From Winogradskyella sp. (GTDB lineage Bacteria; Bacteroidota; Bacteroidia; Flavobacteriales; Flavobacteriaceae): a stretch of DNA of 64,000 nucleotides. Within the stretch, counting starts at the first letter, position 1. Each line of letters begins with the position of its first letter. The translations under genes were made by a program, and so were the position numbers. The stretch is from positions 135,336 through 199,335 of the forward strand of contig PBLD01000003.1 of NCBI GenBank assembly GCA_002722255.1, given 5' to 3'. Of the stretch, positions 49,163 to 60,100 are shown one piece after another. The notes beneath the pieces are model-generated. The model did not search any database. It was not told where the DNA came from and saw only the letters and a program-made list of their open reading frames with translations.

Positions 49163-50533
49163 ATGGCACAAAAACCAAGTATTCCAAAAGGTACCAGAGA
49201 TTTTAATGCAGTAGAGGTTGCAAAACGTTCTTATATAATGAACATTATAAAAGAGCAATTTGAGTTATACGGATTTCAACCGATTGAAACTCCAAGTTTT
49301 GAAAACTCAGACACTTTAATGGGAAAATATGGAGATGAAGGAGATCGCTTGATTTTTAAGATTTTGAATAGTGGAGATTATTTAAAAAAGGTTTCTGATG
49401 AAGATTATACTTCAAAGGATGAAACGAGAATTACGTCTAAAATCTCAGAAAAAGCCCTTCGTTACGATCTTACAGTGCCTTTTGCACGTTATGTGGTACA
49501 GCACCAAAATGAGATAGAATTTCCGTTCAAACGCTACCAAATACAGCCTGTTTGGCGTGCAGACCGTCCGCAAAAAGGACGTTTTAGAGAGTTTTACCAA
49601 TGTGATGCTGATGTAGTAGGTTCTAAGTCGTTATTTCAGGAAGTTGAGTTTGTTCAGCTTTATGATGCTGTATTTACAGCTTTAGATTTAAAAGGAGTGA
49701 CTATAAAAATCAATAATCGTAAAATTTTATCTGGTATTGCTGAAGTTATTGGAGCACAAGATAAACTTATTGATTTTACAGTAGCTTTAGACAAGCTCGA
49801 TAAAATAGGCGAGGAGAAGGTAAAAGAAGAAATGCGCAGCAAAGGCATTTCAGAAGAGGGTATTTCTAAATTACAGCCATTATTTTCTTTAGAAGGAGAT
49901 TTTGGTACGCAAGTAGAAAGCTTAAAATCTATTTTAAACACCTCTGAAGTTGGACTAAAAGGTATTGAAGAGTTAGAGTTTATAGATGCTTCAATTTCTA
50001 AACTAGGATTAAAAACAGCCAACCTTCAATTAGATGTTACTTTAGCCAGAGGACTTAATTATTACACAGGTGCTATTTTTGAAGTGTCAGCACCAGATGG
50101 TGTTAAAATGGGCTCTATTGGTGGAGGTGGTCGTTATGATGATTTAACAAGTATATTTGGAAAACCAGATACAAGTGGAGTAGGAATTAGCTTTGGGTTA
50201 GATCGTATTTATTTGGTTTTAGAAGAGTTAAATTTATTTCCAGAAACTATTGCTGATGCAACGAAAGTTCTGTTCATTAATTTTGGAGATAATGAAGCTA
50301 TGGCTTGTCTACAAGCAGTAACCCAATTGAGGCAAAATGGCGTAAAAGCAGAGTTGTATCCAGATAGTGCTAAAATGAAAAAGCAAATGACGCATGCCAA
50401 TCGTCGTAATATTCCTTATGTAGTTTTAGTAGGTGAGGAAGAGATGAATTCTGGTATGTTTACTCTTAAAAATATGGAAACAGGAGAGCAACAGAAATTA
50501 AAGCTTGAAGAGCTATTATCTGTTTTAAAGTAA
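49163..50533 (+). CDS. hisS: Histidyl-tRNA synthetase
   Basis: The 456-residue protein is a class II synthetase: '[19 protein letters not shown]' start, motif 2 with '[20 protein letters not shown]' near 115-134, HisA motif '[14 protein letters not shown]' near 297-310, motif 3 'GGGRYDDL', '[11 protein letters not shown]', and an anticodon-binding domain from about 360. It charges tRNA-His in the cytosol. It has a TTG/TATTTTTG promoter, and a repeat-type hairpin lies 5 nt before its ATG and holds the only Shine-Dalgarno-like bases. A strong terminator at 50554-50582 follows. Confidence 0.97.
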   Translation: MAQKPSIPKGTRDFNAVEVAKRSYIMNIIKEQFELYGFQPIETPSFENSDTLMGKYGDEGDRLIFKILNSGDYLKKVSDEDYTSKDETRITSKISEKALRYDLTVPFARYVVQHQNEIEFPFKRYQIQPVWRADRPQKGRFREFYQCDADVVGSKSLFQEVEFVQLYDAVFTALDLKGVTIKINNRKILSGIAEVIGAQDKLIDFTVALDKLDKIGEEKVKEEMRSKGISEEGISKLQPLFSLEGDFGTQVESLKSILNTSEVGLKGIEELEFIDASISKLGLKTANLQLDVTLARGLNYYTGAIFEVSAPDGVKMGSIGGGGRYDDLTSIFGKPDTSGVGISFGLDRIYLVLEELNLFPETIADATKVLFINFGDNEAMACLQAVTQLRQNGVKAELYPDSAKMKKQMTHANRRNIPYVVLVGEEEMNSGMFTLKNMETGEQQKLKLEELLSVLK

Positions 50534-50553
50534 ATGTAGAAACATATAAAATG

Positions 50554-50582
50554 AAAAAGCCCTGAATTATTCAGGGCTTTTT
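50554..50582. terminator. Bidirectional terminator between hisS and the giant T9SS gene
   Basis: AAAAAGCCCTGAA, loop TTA, TTCAGGGCTTTTT is a perfect palindrome, with A- and T-runs at its ends that serve both converging genes. Confidence 0.92.
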
Positions 50583-50612
50583 CGTGGTTAAGATTTAAGA
50601 TTTGGGGCAAAA

Positions 50613-53600
50613 TTACTTTACTAAAACCTTCTTAGTCGATACTGAACCGCTTACAGTATATAACTTAATGATATAAGTTCCAGTGCTTAAATTCTTAACG
50701 TCATATTCAGAGTAACCGCTCTCTGAAATACTTTCAATTTTTTGGACAGATTGTCCGAGCATATTAAATAGTTCTATAGATTTTACGTCTACTAGGTTAG
50801 GATTTATTAATACGATTTTCTCTTTGTCATTAGAGTATAATACATCTAGACTGGTGATGTTTTCGTCATCTATTCCAAGTGAACCAGCCATGATTTTAAA
50901 CGTGATTTCAAAACGATCTAAATACTCACCTTCGGTTAGGAAGATTTCGTAATCGCTAACTCTTAAATCATGGAATATGCTTAATGCTTTATCATGTAAG
51001 TAGATATTAACGGCATCTGGTACATTCTCTAGGGCATTAATAGTAAAGCTGTTTATACCATCAATACTAGTTTTAACACCTAAAGGATAAACTGTGCTTA
51101 AATTAGCATTATCATTAGCCTGAATGATGAATTTTTCATCTCCAATCATCCAGAACATATCGTCAGTCTGGTCTTCATTGAGGTGTGCATCGTAGGCCCA
51201 ATCAACACCTTCAGTTGCACTTTCATCAATAGTTAATAGAAGTTCTCTTTGTAAGTGTAAGGTATTGCTAGCTCTATAACCAATTCTAAACTTCATTCTA
51301 TCATCTATATCTTCATTATTGCTTTGAGTGTTTGAAGAATTAGTTGTTCTCATAAATACTGATGAACTACCGCCTTCTTTAGTAAATGCACGCTGATCGT
51401 TTTCAAAGTTTATTGGTCCAGCACTTATACCAGTTACAAAGAATCCTTGACTCACAGGTACATACCTTCCAGGTGTTTTAGTACCTACACCAACTTGTGC
51501 CACATCTGGATCTGGTGCTGGTGCCGGAACACCTCCTGAAAGGTTATAGATAGCATAACCACCTTGATATTGTTGTAATATATGAGATCCGCCTCCCCAA
51601 TGCTCCCAGAACTGTAGTGCTCCAGTTGTATTTGGGTTATCTAGGATAAATTCATTAGCATCTAAGGAAGAGGCATAAGGATTACCAACTAAATAATCAT
51701 TACCATTATTTATAGTTAAGCTAATATCTCCATTGTTAGGCTTTCCTAAGAAAACATAATTTTGATCGTCTAAAATCCCTCCTGTATTTGGACCTTTCAT
51801 AGTAAAGCCTTCACCAGCATATATTGTTCCTGTACGTCTAACATGCTGCCATGCAGAATAATCGTCACTAGTTAAGTTTGCAAATTTCCAAATCCAATAA
51901 TCTGCAATTCTAATAGGGTTGGTTGCTGCACCATTATAACCTGAACTAGAAAAGTTAACAGGGTTAGAGCCGTCAAACATTACGTCTTGTACAGAGTAAC
52001 GATAGTTGTTAACAGCAGTATCTATATCACCAACAGGAGAAGACCAGTAGTTATAGGTATAGGTGTCAGCAGTACCTTGTTGATCTTTTTCAAGCTCTCC
52101 GTTAACAGCTACTAACAAATCACTATCTTCTGTTTGAATTAATTGAGAATCTCCCTCTAAGTCAATTTTACCTGTTAAACTAAGGTAGTGCGATACTGTT
52201 AGACCACTACCAGTGTTGGTAGCATTATCACCATTTAAAGTTAATTCATTAGCATCTACATAAAGTCCAAGAACATTTCTGTTTTCGTTATTTCCGGCAG
52301 GCAATGTACTGTTATCCATAGTTACATTGTGAGATGTTCTTACAATGTTCCAATCTACTGTAATTGTAGGGTCAACTATTGAAGCTGTACCTGGCATATA
52401 TTGTACATTACCGTTAGTCCAGGTAGTACCTGTGTCCCAATCTCCATTTTGAGATGACTCATATGGTAATGGAGCTGTTTGTCTATCAACAGTGTCAAGA
52501 TTTCTTAAAGCTCCTTGATGGCCATTTCCTGACGCATCATCTGTATTTGTGTAAGTGTACACAGACATAGGATAGTAGCCTGCTAAATCACTCCATGGGA
52601 CTGCATTAATATCGTGTTTAGTTATTGATGCAGGTAAAACTACTCCCATAACCTGACCAGCGTTATCTTCAATCTCTTGATTCATTACAAATCTTAACTG
52701 GTCTTCGGTTAAATCGGTATCCCATACACGTACTTCATCAATATTTCCTCTAAAATGTTGTGTTGTGGTGCCTTTACCTGCCGCAGCTATTAAAAATGAA
52801 TCTGTTGTGCTAACAGGCGCAGTTCTTACACCAGAATTATCTAATACACCGTCAATGTATATTGATACCGTTGAGCCATTATATATAGCAGCTACATGAT
52901 GCCATTCATCATCAGGTATGGATGTAGTAGAACTTAGCGTTTGTGTAAGACCATTTATCCATGTGATTTGAATTCTGTTATCATTTAGAATTCTTAGATC
53001 ATAACCTTGTGTAAAAGATAAATCTCTTTTCGATAAGATTGATTTTGTGCCTGTATCTGCAGCGTCACGCTTTATCCAAGCTGAAACAGTAAATCCTGAT
53101 GGATCTAAATCTAAATTGTCTTCTACATCAATATAATCTACAGAACCATCAAAGTATACAGAACGCTCAACTACAACCTGTGGTGCATAGCCAAATGTAA
53201 TATATTTTGTGCCGTCAAAGTCGTATTCAGCTTCTAAGTTACCACTACCATCAGCTGTCATTACTCTATAATCTGCAGTTGGGTCAAAAACACCTGTACT
53301 TGATATAAACATGTAATAGTTACCTGGAGGTGATATATTTCTAACAGTATTTTGTGGAATACTCACTTTAACCGTCGGTACATCTCCACCAGTTTCTACC
53401 ACTTTCCAAACACGTTGCATTGCTGTAAATGTAACATTGGTAGTAAGAGCAGGTGATATTCCAGAACTCATATTAACAGTAATCGTTGATGCTGCTGAAT
53501 TAATGTCTGCATTATTGTTACCCCAAACTAAGAATTCACGGTCGTTAAAAGTGGTGCCATTGGAGTCAATATTGCCTTTATTAGTGTCATATAGGTCTGT

Positions 53601-56600
53601 AAGTCCCATGGACAAGAAGCCACTAGTAAGTCCTGTACCATCACTAAACTTATTTTCACTTGCAGATTGTTTTTGAATTAATCCAGAATCATCATCTCTA
53701 CCAATACCAGCAATGTCGTAATTATAACCTGCATTTAATGAGGTGTCCCAAATGACGTTGCCCTGTGTATCAATATAATCAATGTCATTCAATCTATTTT
53801 CAGTTGTACTATTTGCAGCATGTAATGTTACACCATTTTTTAAGGCAAGGTAAGACTCAATTTTCTGTTTGTCTAGAGCATTATTACGTGATTTATAGCT
53901 TATGACTTCAGTCATTCTACCATTCACATAAGCATCTACATTACCATTAAGGCTGAATCGACCAACACCTAAGTAATATTGTTGATTAATAAATTCATAA
54001 AAGGTTAAGTCTACAGGTGTACCTTGTGTTTGGCCTGTTACATTATCAATACGCTTACCGTTTTTGTAAATTTCCGTTAATGTACCAGCAGCATTAGTTT
54101 TTACATTATAAATAATTACTTCGTCCACATAACTATCTGTATTACTTGCGTAAGCTCTACCATAGGATAAATCTGTAGGCGTGTTTGTTGGCACCGAACT
54201 AGTCATATGTGCTACAATTTCATCAGTGAATCGAGCAGATATATTTCCTAGTCCAAGACCTGTACCATCTACCTGTGGGCTTACAGGTGCTACTCTACCA
54301 GCTATGGGAACTTGTCTGTTAGTACCAGTATAGTCTATTGTACCAGTAGATTTCATTACTACAAAATAATCTTGAGAGAAAAATCCTCCCTTACCTCTTA
54401 AGTATTCAAGATTACTACGATCGAACTCAATAACTGGATTGTAGTTAATATTGTCGGTAGCATTATCTTTAAATGCAGGGCTATTAGTTGTTAATGAAAT
54501 GGCATCATTATCAAAAGCGGCATCATTTAAGGTTAATACATCATCGTTGTCAGATAAAACATTCCATTCTTCAGTTGCTTTTAACCAAAGTCTTAAATCA
54601 CCATTTACAGATCCAGGTCCTAAAACGGGATCCGAGAAAGGTGTTATTGGGTTAGCGTTTATAATAATGTTATCAACTGCAGCGCCTGCGTCTACATCAG
54701 CTGCATCTGAAGCTACCACAAATCTAAATTGAATTTCATTAGAATTATGTAGAGTAACAGGAAGTTCTATTGTTGCTGTTTCAAAATGGTTAGGAATTGC
54801 CTGTGTTGTTGTAGTTGTTCCTGTCCAACCATCAGATCCTGTACCTAAAGCATTTACATTACCATTGCCATCATACCAATTTGTTCCATCTCCAAACGCA
54901 CCCAACACTGTCCAAGAAGACCAGACTGCAGCGGTACGCTTTCTGTACTCAATACGCATACCATCGTCAGAATCATTACTAAAATCATAACGTATATCTG
55001 CATTAAATACCAAGTCATCAAATCCTAAAGTAGATATAATTGGACTTGTTAAAACAATATTTATATTATTTGCATAACTGTTGTAATTGTCTGTATACCA
55101 GTAGTTGCCTTCTCCAAGTTCACTTACTGATGTTAGTCCTGTACCTCTAGACCATACTGTTGTTCCTGTGCCTGAAGCAGACCAACCACCATTAGTTTCA
55201 TCAAAATTTTCGTAGTAAATTGTGTGTTCTGGTGGAGTAAAGCCATTACCTTGAATATTGAAGTTATAAGGATTTTCATCACTATCATCGTTAGCAATAG
55301 ATACAGTTGCCGTTCTTAGTCCATCTGCACTAGGTGTAAAATTAATTTCAAAAACCGTAGACCCACCAGCTGTGATTGTAGCATTAGGAACTGTACTTAT
55401 ACTGAAATCAGCAGCGTTAGCTCCTGTAATACTTACATAAGGTGAAGTACCAGTTAAGTTCAGATTTGCTGTACCTATATTTTGAATTGTAAAGGTATTA
55501 GCTCTATTTCCTGAAAGTGTGATAACATTACCAAAGTCAGTTCCATCAGTTGTTGATGGTGTTGTATCTCCATCTGTAATTGTATTTCCGTTGCCTTCAA
55601 TGTTTATTTCCGCAATAGGAGTGTAGCCTGTTCCTTGGATATTAAAAGTATAAGGGTTTTCATCACTATCATCATTTGCAATAGATATGGATGCAGTTCT
55701 TAGACCGTTAGCACTTGGATTAAAAGTAATTTGAAATGTCGTAGACCCACTTGCACTTATTGGAGTAGTAGGTATTGCCGTAATACTAAAGTCTGCGGCA
55801 TTTGTACCACTTATAGTAACATATGGTGAACTACCAGTTAAATTTAAGTCTAACGTTCCAATATTTTCAATTGTAAAGGTGTGCACGTCTGTTCCACCTG
55901 CAGTTAATACATTACCAAAGTCAGTATCATCAGAAGTTGCTGGTGTTGTGTCACCATCAGCAATAGTGACCCCATTTCCTGTTATATTTATTTCAGGCAA
56001 AGGAGATGTTGTAGCTGTTAGTGAAAAATTATCAAGAGACATATCGCTTCTATAATTGTTTCCGGTTACACCTCTAAACCTAATCATTATGGTTTGACCA
56101 ACGTGTGGAGTTAGGTTAACATTGACTTGATTCCAGGCTTGCCCATTGCTAGTTTGTACTTGCCCACTTTGTGACCATAAGGTTGTGGGCCAAGTTAGAC
56201 CATTGTCTGTACTCATTTCTAAATACAAATCTCCCATGTCAGAACCATACATATGGTAATAAAAGGAGAAATTAGCGGTAGAAGCGGTCGATAAATTAAA
56301 GCAAGGACTTTCTAAAACGAAAGTTCTATTAGAGTTTGATGATGCTTCTGTAAAAATGTATCGCGAACCTTCATTAGGTCCAGAAGGACCTGTTGATCCA
56401 GAAGGTGTTCCTCCACCTATTCTACTCCAGTCTCTGTCATCGGTAGTTGATTGCACCCAAAGACCAAATCCTGATTCAAATCCTTCAGAGTATGGAAAAG
56501 CCGCAACAGTAGAACTACAAGTAGCAGAACAACCACCAGAAACATCAAAGTATATTGGTGCTGAACCGCTAGGGCTTGCCAAATCTCCATCATCTTGATT

Positions 56601-56945
56601 AATTACGTTAACACCGCCTGAGGTTATTGTTATGTTATCTGCGCCATTCCATCCATCATTATATGTGTCATACATGATAAAATAATAATTGGTGTCATCT
56701 GCAATACAACCTAACGATACTGTGGTAGAATAGCTATTATCAGAACTACCTGTATAGCCATTGTCTATAGTTGCAATGACAGAGCCACTAGGGTTGTAAA
56801 TTTCAACTCTATTTTCAGATGACCAAGATGGCCAATTTACGGAGACTTCTACATAGGAAGTTTGTGCATAAGCAAAACTTGAGCTAATAATTAACATCCA
56901 CAATAAAAGATTTCCCTTTCTTAAAGCTTGGGTAATAGTTTTCAT
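50613..56945 (-). CDS. Giant multidomain surface protein (2110 residues) with T9SS type A sorting domain
   Basis: After a signal peptide (about 1-27, ending SFAYAQ) come a beta domain (about 30-140), a MAM-like domain (about 148-312), two choice-of-anchor-D/Hydin-like repeats starting near 318 and 443 and almost alike ('SIANDDSDENPY' in both), a jelly-roll region (about 575-765), a region about 768-1180 seen in other flavobacterial adhesins ('LRLWLKATEEWN', 'IAGIGRDD'), a LamG/concanavalin-like domain (about 1262-1418) and a type A T9SS sorting domain at about 2030-2110, ending 'KKVLVK'. It is expected on the surface as an adhesin or glycan binder. It shares a 46-nt upstream block with the next T9SS gene. 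Confidence 0.93.
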   Translation of the reverse strand: MKTITQALRKGNLLLWMLIISSSFAYAQTSYVEVSVNWPSWSSENRVEIYNPSGSVIATIDNGYTGSSDNSYSTTVSLGCIADDTNYYFIMYDTYNDGWNGADNITITSGGVNVINQDDGDLASPSGSAPIYFDVSGGCSATCSSTVAAFPYSEGFESGFGLWVQSTTDDRDWSRIGGGTPSGSTGPSGPNEGSRYIFTEASSNSNRTFVLESPCFNLSTASTANFSFYYHMYGSDMGDLYLEMSTDNGLTWPTTLWSQSGQVQTSNGQAWNQVNVNLTPHVGQTIMIRFRGVTGNNYRSDMSLDNFSLTATTSPLPEINITGNGVTIADGDTTPATSDDTDFGNVLTAGGTDVHTFTIENIGTLDLNLTGSSPYVTISGTNAADFSITAIPTTPISASGSTTFQITFNPSANGLRTASISIANDDSDENPYTFNIQGTGYTPIAEINIEGNGNTITDGDTTPSTTDGTDFGNVITLSGNRANTFTIQNIGTANLNLTGTSPYVSITGANAADFSISTVPNATITAGGSTVFEINFTPSADGLRTATVSIANDDSDENPYNFNIQGNGFTPPEHTIYYENFDETNGGWSASGTGTTVWSRGTGLTSVSELGEGNYWYTDNYNSYANNINIVLTSPIISTLGFDDLVFNADIRYDFSNDSDDGMRIEYRKRTAAVWSSWTVLGAFGDGTNWYDGNGNVNALGTGSDGWTGTTTTTQAIPNHFETATIELPVTLHNSNEIQFRFVVASDAADVDAGAAVDNIIINANPITPFSDPVLGPGSVNGDLRLWLKATEEWNVLSDNDDVLTLNDAAFDNDAISLTTNSPAFKDNATDNINYNPVIEFDRSNLEYLRGKGGFFSQDYFVVMKSTGTIDYTGTNRQVPIAGRVAPVSPQVDGTGLGLGNISARFTDEIVAHMTSSVPTNTPTDLSYGRAYASNTDSYVDEVIIYNVKTNAAGTLTEIYKNGKRIDNVTGQTQGTPVDLTFYEFINQQYYLGVGRFSLNGNVDAYVNGRMTEVISYKSRNNALDKQKIESYLALKNGVTLHAANSTTENRLNDIDYIDTQGNVIWDTSLNAGYNYDIAGIGRDDDSGLIQKQSASENKFSDGTGLTSGFLSMGLTDLYDTNKGNIDSNGTTFNDREFLVWGNNNADINSAASTITVNMSSGISPALTTNVTFTAMQRVWKVVETGGDVPTVKVSIPQNTVRNISPPGNYYMFISSTGVFDPTADYRVMTADGSGNLEAEYDFDGTKYITFGYAPQVVVERSVYFDGSVDYIDVEDNLDLDPSGFTVSAWIKRDAADTGTKSILSKRDLSFTQGYDLRILNDNRIQITWINGLTQTLSSTTSIPDDEWHHVAAIYNGSTVSIYIDGVLDNSGVRTAPVSTTDSFLIAAAGKGTTTQHFRGNIDEVRVWDTDLTEDQLRFVMNQEIEDNAGQVMGVVLPASITKHDINAVPWSDLAGYYPMSVYTYTNTDDASGNGHQGALRNLDTVDRQTAPLPYESSQNGDWDTGTTWTNGNVQYMPGTASIVDPTITVDWNIVRTSHNVTMDNSTLPAGNNENRNVLGLYVDANELTLNGDNATNTGSGLTVSHYLSLTGKIDLEGDSQLIQTEDSDLLVAVNGELEKDQQGTADTYTYNYWSSPVGDIDTAVNNYRYSVQDVMFDGSNPVNFSSSGYNGAATNPIRIADYWIWKFANLTSDDYSAWQHVRRTGTIYAGEGFTMKGPNTGGILDDQNYVFLGKPNNGDISLTINNGNDYLVGNPYASSLDANEFILDNPNTTGALQFWEHWGGGSHILQQYQGGYAIYNLSGGVPAPAPDPDVAQVGVGTKTPGRYVPVSQGFFVTGISAGPINFENDQRAFTKEGGSSSVFMRTTNSSNTQSNNEDIDDRMKFRIGYRASNTLHLQRELLLTIDESATEGVDWAYDAHLNEDQTDDMFWMIGDEKFIIQANDNANLSTVYPLGVKTSIDGINSFTINALENVPDAVNIYLHDKALSIFHDLRVSDYEIFLTEGEYLDRFEITFKIMAGSLGIDDENITSLDVLYSNDKEKIVLINPNLVDVKSIELFNMLGQSVQKIESISESGYSEYDVKNLSTGTYIIKLYTVSGSVSTKKVLVK

Positions 56946-57000
56946 AAGCGGTTAAAGTTTAGTTTGGGACTAAAATTCGAGGGCTAATATATAATAAAAA

Positions 57001-57046
57001 TCTATAAAATGCAAATTTATCCGATAAAATGCATTTAAGTGTAGGT
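57001..57046 (-). promoter_or_regulatory. Conserved upstream block of the 2110-residue T9SS gene
   Basis: This 46-nt block aligns without gaps to 61930-61975 (about 36 of 46 identical by hand count). It contains the palindrome AAATGCATTT (57027-57036), 82 bp before the ATG, and on the minus strand TAAATTTG, which matches the -7 consensus. Confidence 0.65.
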
Positions 57047-57094
57047 GGGTAGTTGTTAATTGTAGTTAAATAGACCTTTTTAAACGATAAAAGG

Positions 57095-57125
57095 AAAAAG
57101 CCGAAGATTTCATCTTCGGCTTTTG
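57095..57125 (-). terminator. Rho-independent terminator of the M14 T9SS gene
   Basis: AAAAAGCCGAAGAT, loop TTC, ATCTTCGGCTTTT is a 13-bp stem 25 bp beyond the minus-strand gene 57150-61868, with a T-run on the minus strand. Confidence 0.9.
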
Positions 57126-57149
57126 TTCATTAACTAAAATTTGAGATTA

Positions 57150-60100
57150 TTATTTTATAATTACTTTTTTAGAAATACTTGAAACATTATTAGAAATCTT
57201 TACTAAATAAACACCAGTGCTCAGCTCTTTTGTGCTTAATGAATTTGAAGAGTTTCTAATGTTTAGATCATCTTTTAATATTTGTCTACCTTGAATATCA
57301 AATAAGGATACTTGTGTCTTAGAAGTCAGTAAGCCTTTAATAACAATTTGCTCATTATTATAATCGCTGTAGACTTGTATAGTATCTAAGTTAGATTCAT
57401 TAGTTGATAAAGATGGTGTATCAAATCTTAAATAAAATCTACCTGTATCTAAAATATCAGATGAAGGTGTAAATGTGTAGTCCGTTGTATTTAAAAGGGT
57501 AAATGTATTTGCAATTACATCCTCAAGATAAACATTCGTGTTAATATTAGAATCCGTTAAACTAATCGTAACTTGCTCACCTTGGTTTGCATTAACGCCT
57601 AATGGTATAATAGTATTATTATTAATATCATTGAAGCCTATGGCTTGTATAGCCATATCTTTTCCTGTATTATCATTAACCAATTCAGAGTAGATAGCAA
57701 AATCTGAAGTTACATTGCTAAAATGACTGGCATCATAACCAACGTCTAAACCTAGAGAAGCATTATCTGTAAAATATAAATCAGTTTTGAAGCTTCTATC
57801 TGTTGAACTTAATATTATACTTCCAAATTCAATTGCGCTGTTATTTCTACCTGTAATGAAATCATCAGAATTTCCAGAGGTTTGCATTGATGAAGCAAAA
57901 GATATGGTTCCACCACCATCCTTTGAAGATACAAAGAAACCTTGTCCTGGTGCAATTAAAGTATTTGGATTAGCAGTTGCATAGGCAAAGTTCCAAATGG
58001 TCCAATAACTTCCGTTAGAATTATCTGCGTCATAACCATAAACAGCAGCAGTTGAAGGATCTAACTGAGATACATTTGCTGTTAGAAAATCTTCTAATTT
58101 TATATAAGAAGGATAAGGATTACCAATTAAGTTCCATATTTCGTAAGCTGAACCTGTTTTTAGTATAGGAACATTTAGATCACCTGTTGTTGCTGCACCT
58201 GTAAATGTAAATGTGCTATTGTCCGTAGACGCCGTTCTGTAACCTTTGCCAGCATCTAGTGTACTCGTATCTGTATTAGAATAGGTTAAGTAATTGCTAA
58301 CAGATTTGTCGAAAGGGCCAAACAAGTAAATAGTTTCTTCAGCATTTGAAACAACATTTAAATTGTTTGAAAGAAAATCCACAAAACTCTCTCCGCTAAA
58401 AGGAGGTGAAATTAAATCATTTCTGTTAGTATTAGAATTGACATGTCTATTATATTTTAAATTATCTGAAGCACTTCCTGATAAAAGTAGACTTGAAAAC
58501 TCATTTGAATCAGAATTCATTACGAATTCTCCATTGTTTGTGATGTTTCCATTAACAGTTACAGCGTTTTCTTTACTCACATTTAGTGTAGCGCCAGATG
58601 CTACTATAACATTATTTGCAGCTATATCAGAAGTAGTGTTATAAGTGCCATCTAAAATGGTAACATTATCGGATCCTGTAAGGTCTGAAGGTGGGTTTGG
58701 GTACCAAGTAGCACTTGTATATAGCAAACCTTCATATATGTATATATCATAGTCTTCTACTTCACCGTATTGGAAACTGTCGCAAGGATCGTTTTGTATT
58801 GTTCCTGATGAGTTATAATATGCCATTATAACCCTCATTCTGGTATTTCCTGTACTTGCAGAAACTGGCACTGTAAAAGAACTAGAGACAGATGTAGTCT
58901 GATTTGCACCTACTTCAAGTACTTTTTCTCCAGTATCGTCAAAATCACCGTCTTTGTTAAAATCAATCCAAGCAGACACAGCTTCATCGTATTGTGTGCC
59001 AGTCCACGTTTTAGTAACAACTAAACTATTTCCTGTACTTCCGACTTGTATAGGTTCAAATATTGAAGCGCCTGTAAAGTCGGAATACCCAGAAGAAGTG
59101 CTACTAGAAGTATCGTTCAAAGTACCGTTTAAAGAGATACCTCCAATATATTCGTCAGAAATTGTTGACCCTCCTGCGGTACAATATACTAAATCGGCAG
59201 TGGTAAAGCTTTCTGAAGCAGAATAAGCCGAAGTAGAAGAAACGCATCGGCTTCTGACTTGTACTTCATATTCTGTTGTAATATCTAAACTTGTTAGAGA
59301 ATAACTGGTACTAGTAATATCTGTAATTTCTACCCAGCTTGGAGCTCCAGTTTCTCTATATCTCAAATCATAAGTGGCTGAAGGAACATTATCCCAAGTA
59401 ATTTCTGCTGTTGAAGCAGTTATTGAATTTGCAGCCAAGTTTGTTGGTACTGTAGTTTCACAAGGTAATTTAATATCTATAACCTTAAAGTCGTCAAAAG
59501 TAAAGCCGTCAAAAGTTGTTGAGTAGCCGTCAGCTCTGTTTGATGAGTCTGAGCCTAACACAAACCTAAATTGAACGTTTCCTTCACCCAAAAGAAAAGC
59601 ATTGTTAGAAGCGTCAATCACAAACTCTTCCATAACCCATTTATCTTGTGTGTTACCGTCATAAATAGCTTCTCCATCTGGTTGATGATTTAAATCAGAT
59701 GTGTTTTTACCAGGACCTGTGTCAGAACTGTTACCGCTACTGTATCTAGTGGTTAAATAATAAGAACCAGGTTTTGTGTATTTACCGCATAATTCTACCC
59801 AGTTAGATCCATCTGTAGACGCTTGGAATTGTACAAAATCAAAGTTTCTTTCTAAATCCCATTTTGCATAAAACTGAACTACAGCAGTTTCCGAAGTAGT
59901 TAAATCTACTGCTGCAGCATTACTTAGCGTAAGTGTTTGAATGGTGTTATTACTATAAGATCCAGAAGGGCTATCTGTAATTGCAGTAGAGCCTGAATAA
60001 GCATCTGTGGTAACATTCCATGTTCCTCCTCCATTGTTCCAGTTAGCAAGGCCATTGGTATCTGCATCATCATCAAAAAGAATCGTTGGGTTGTAAGATT

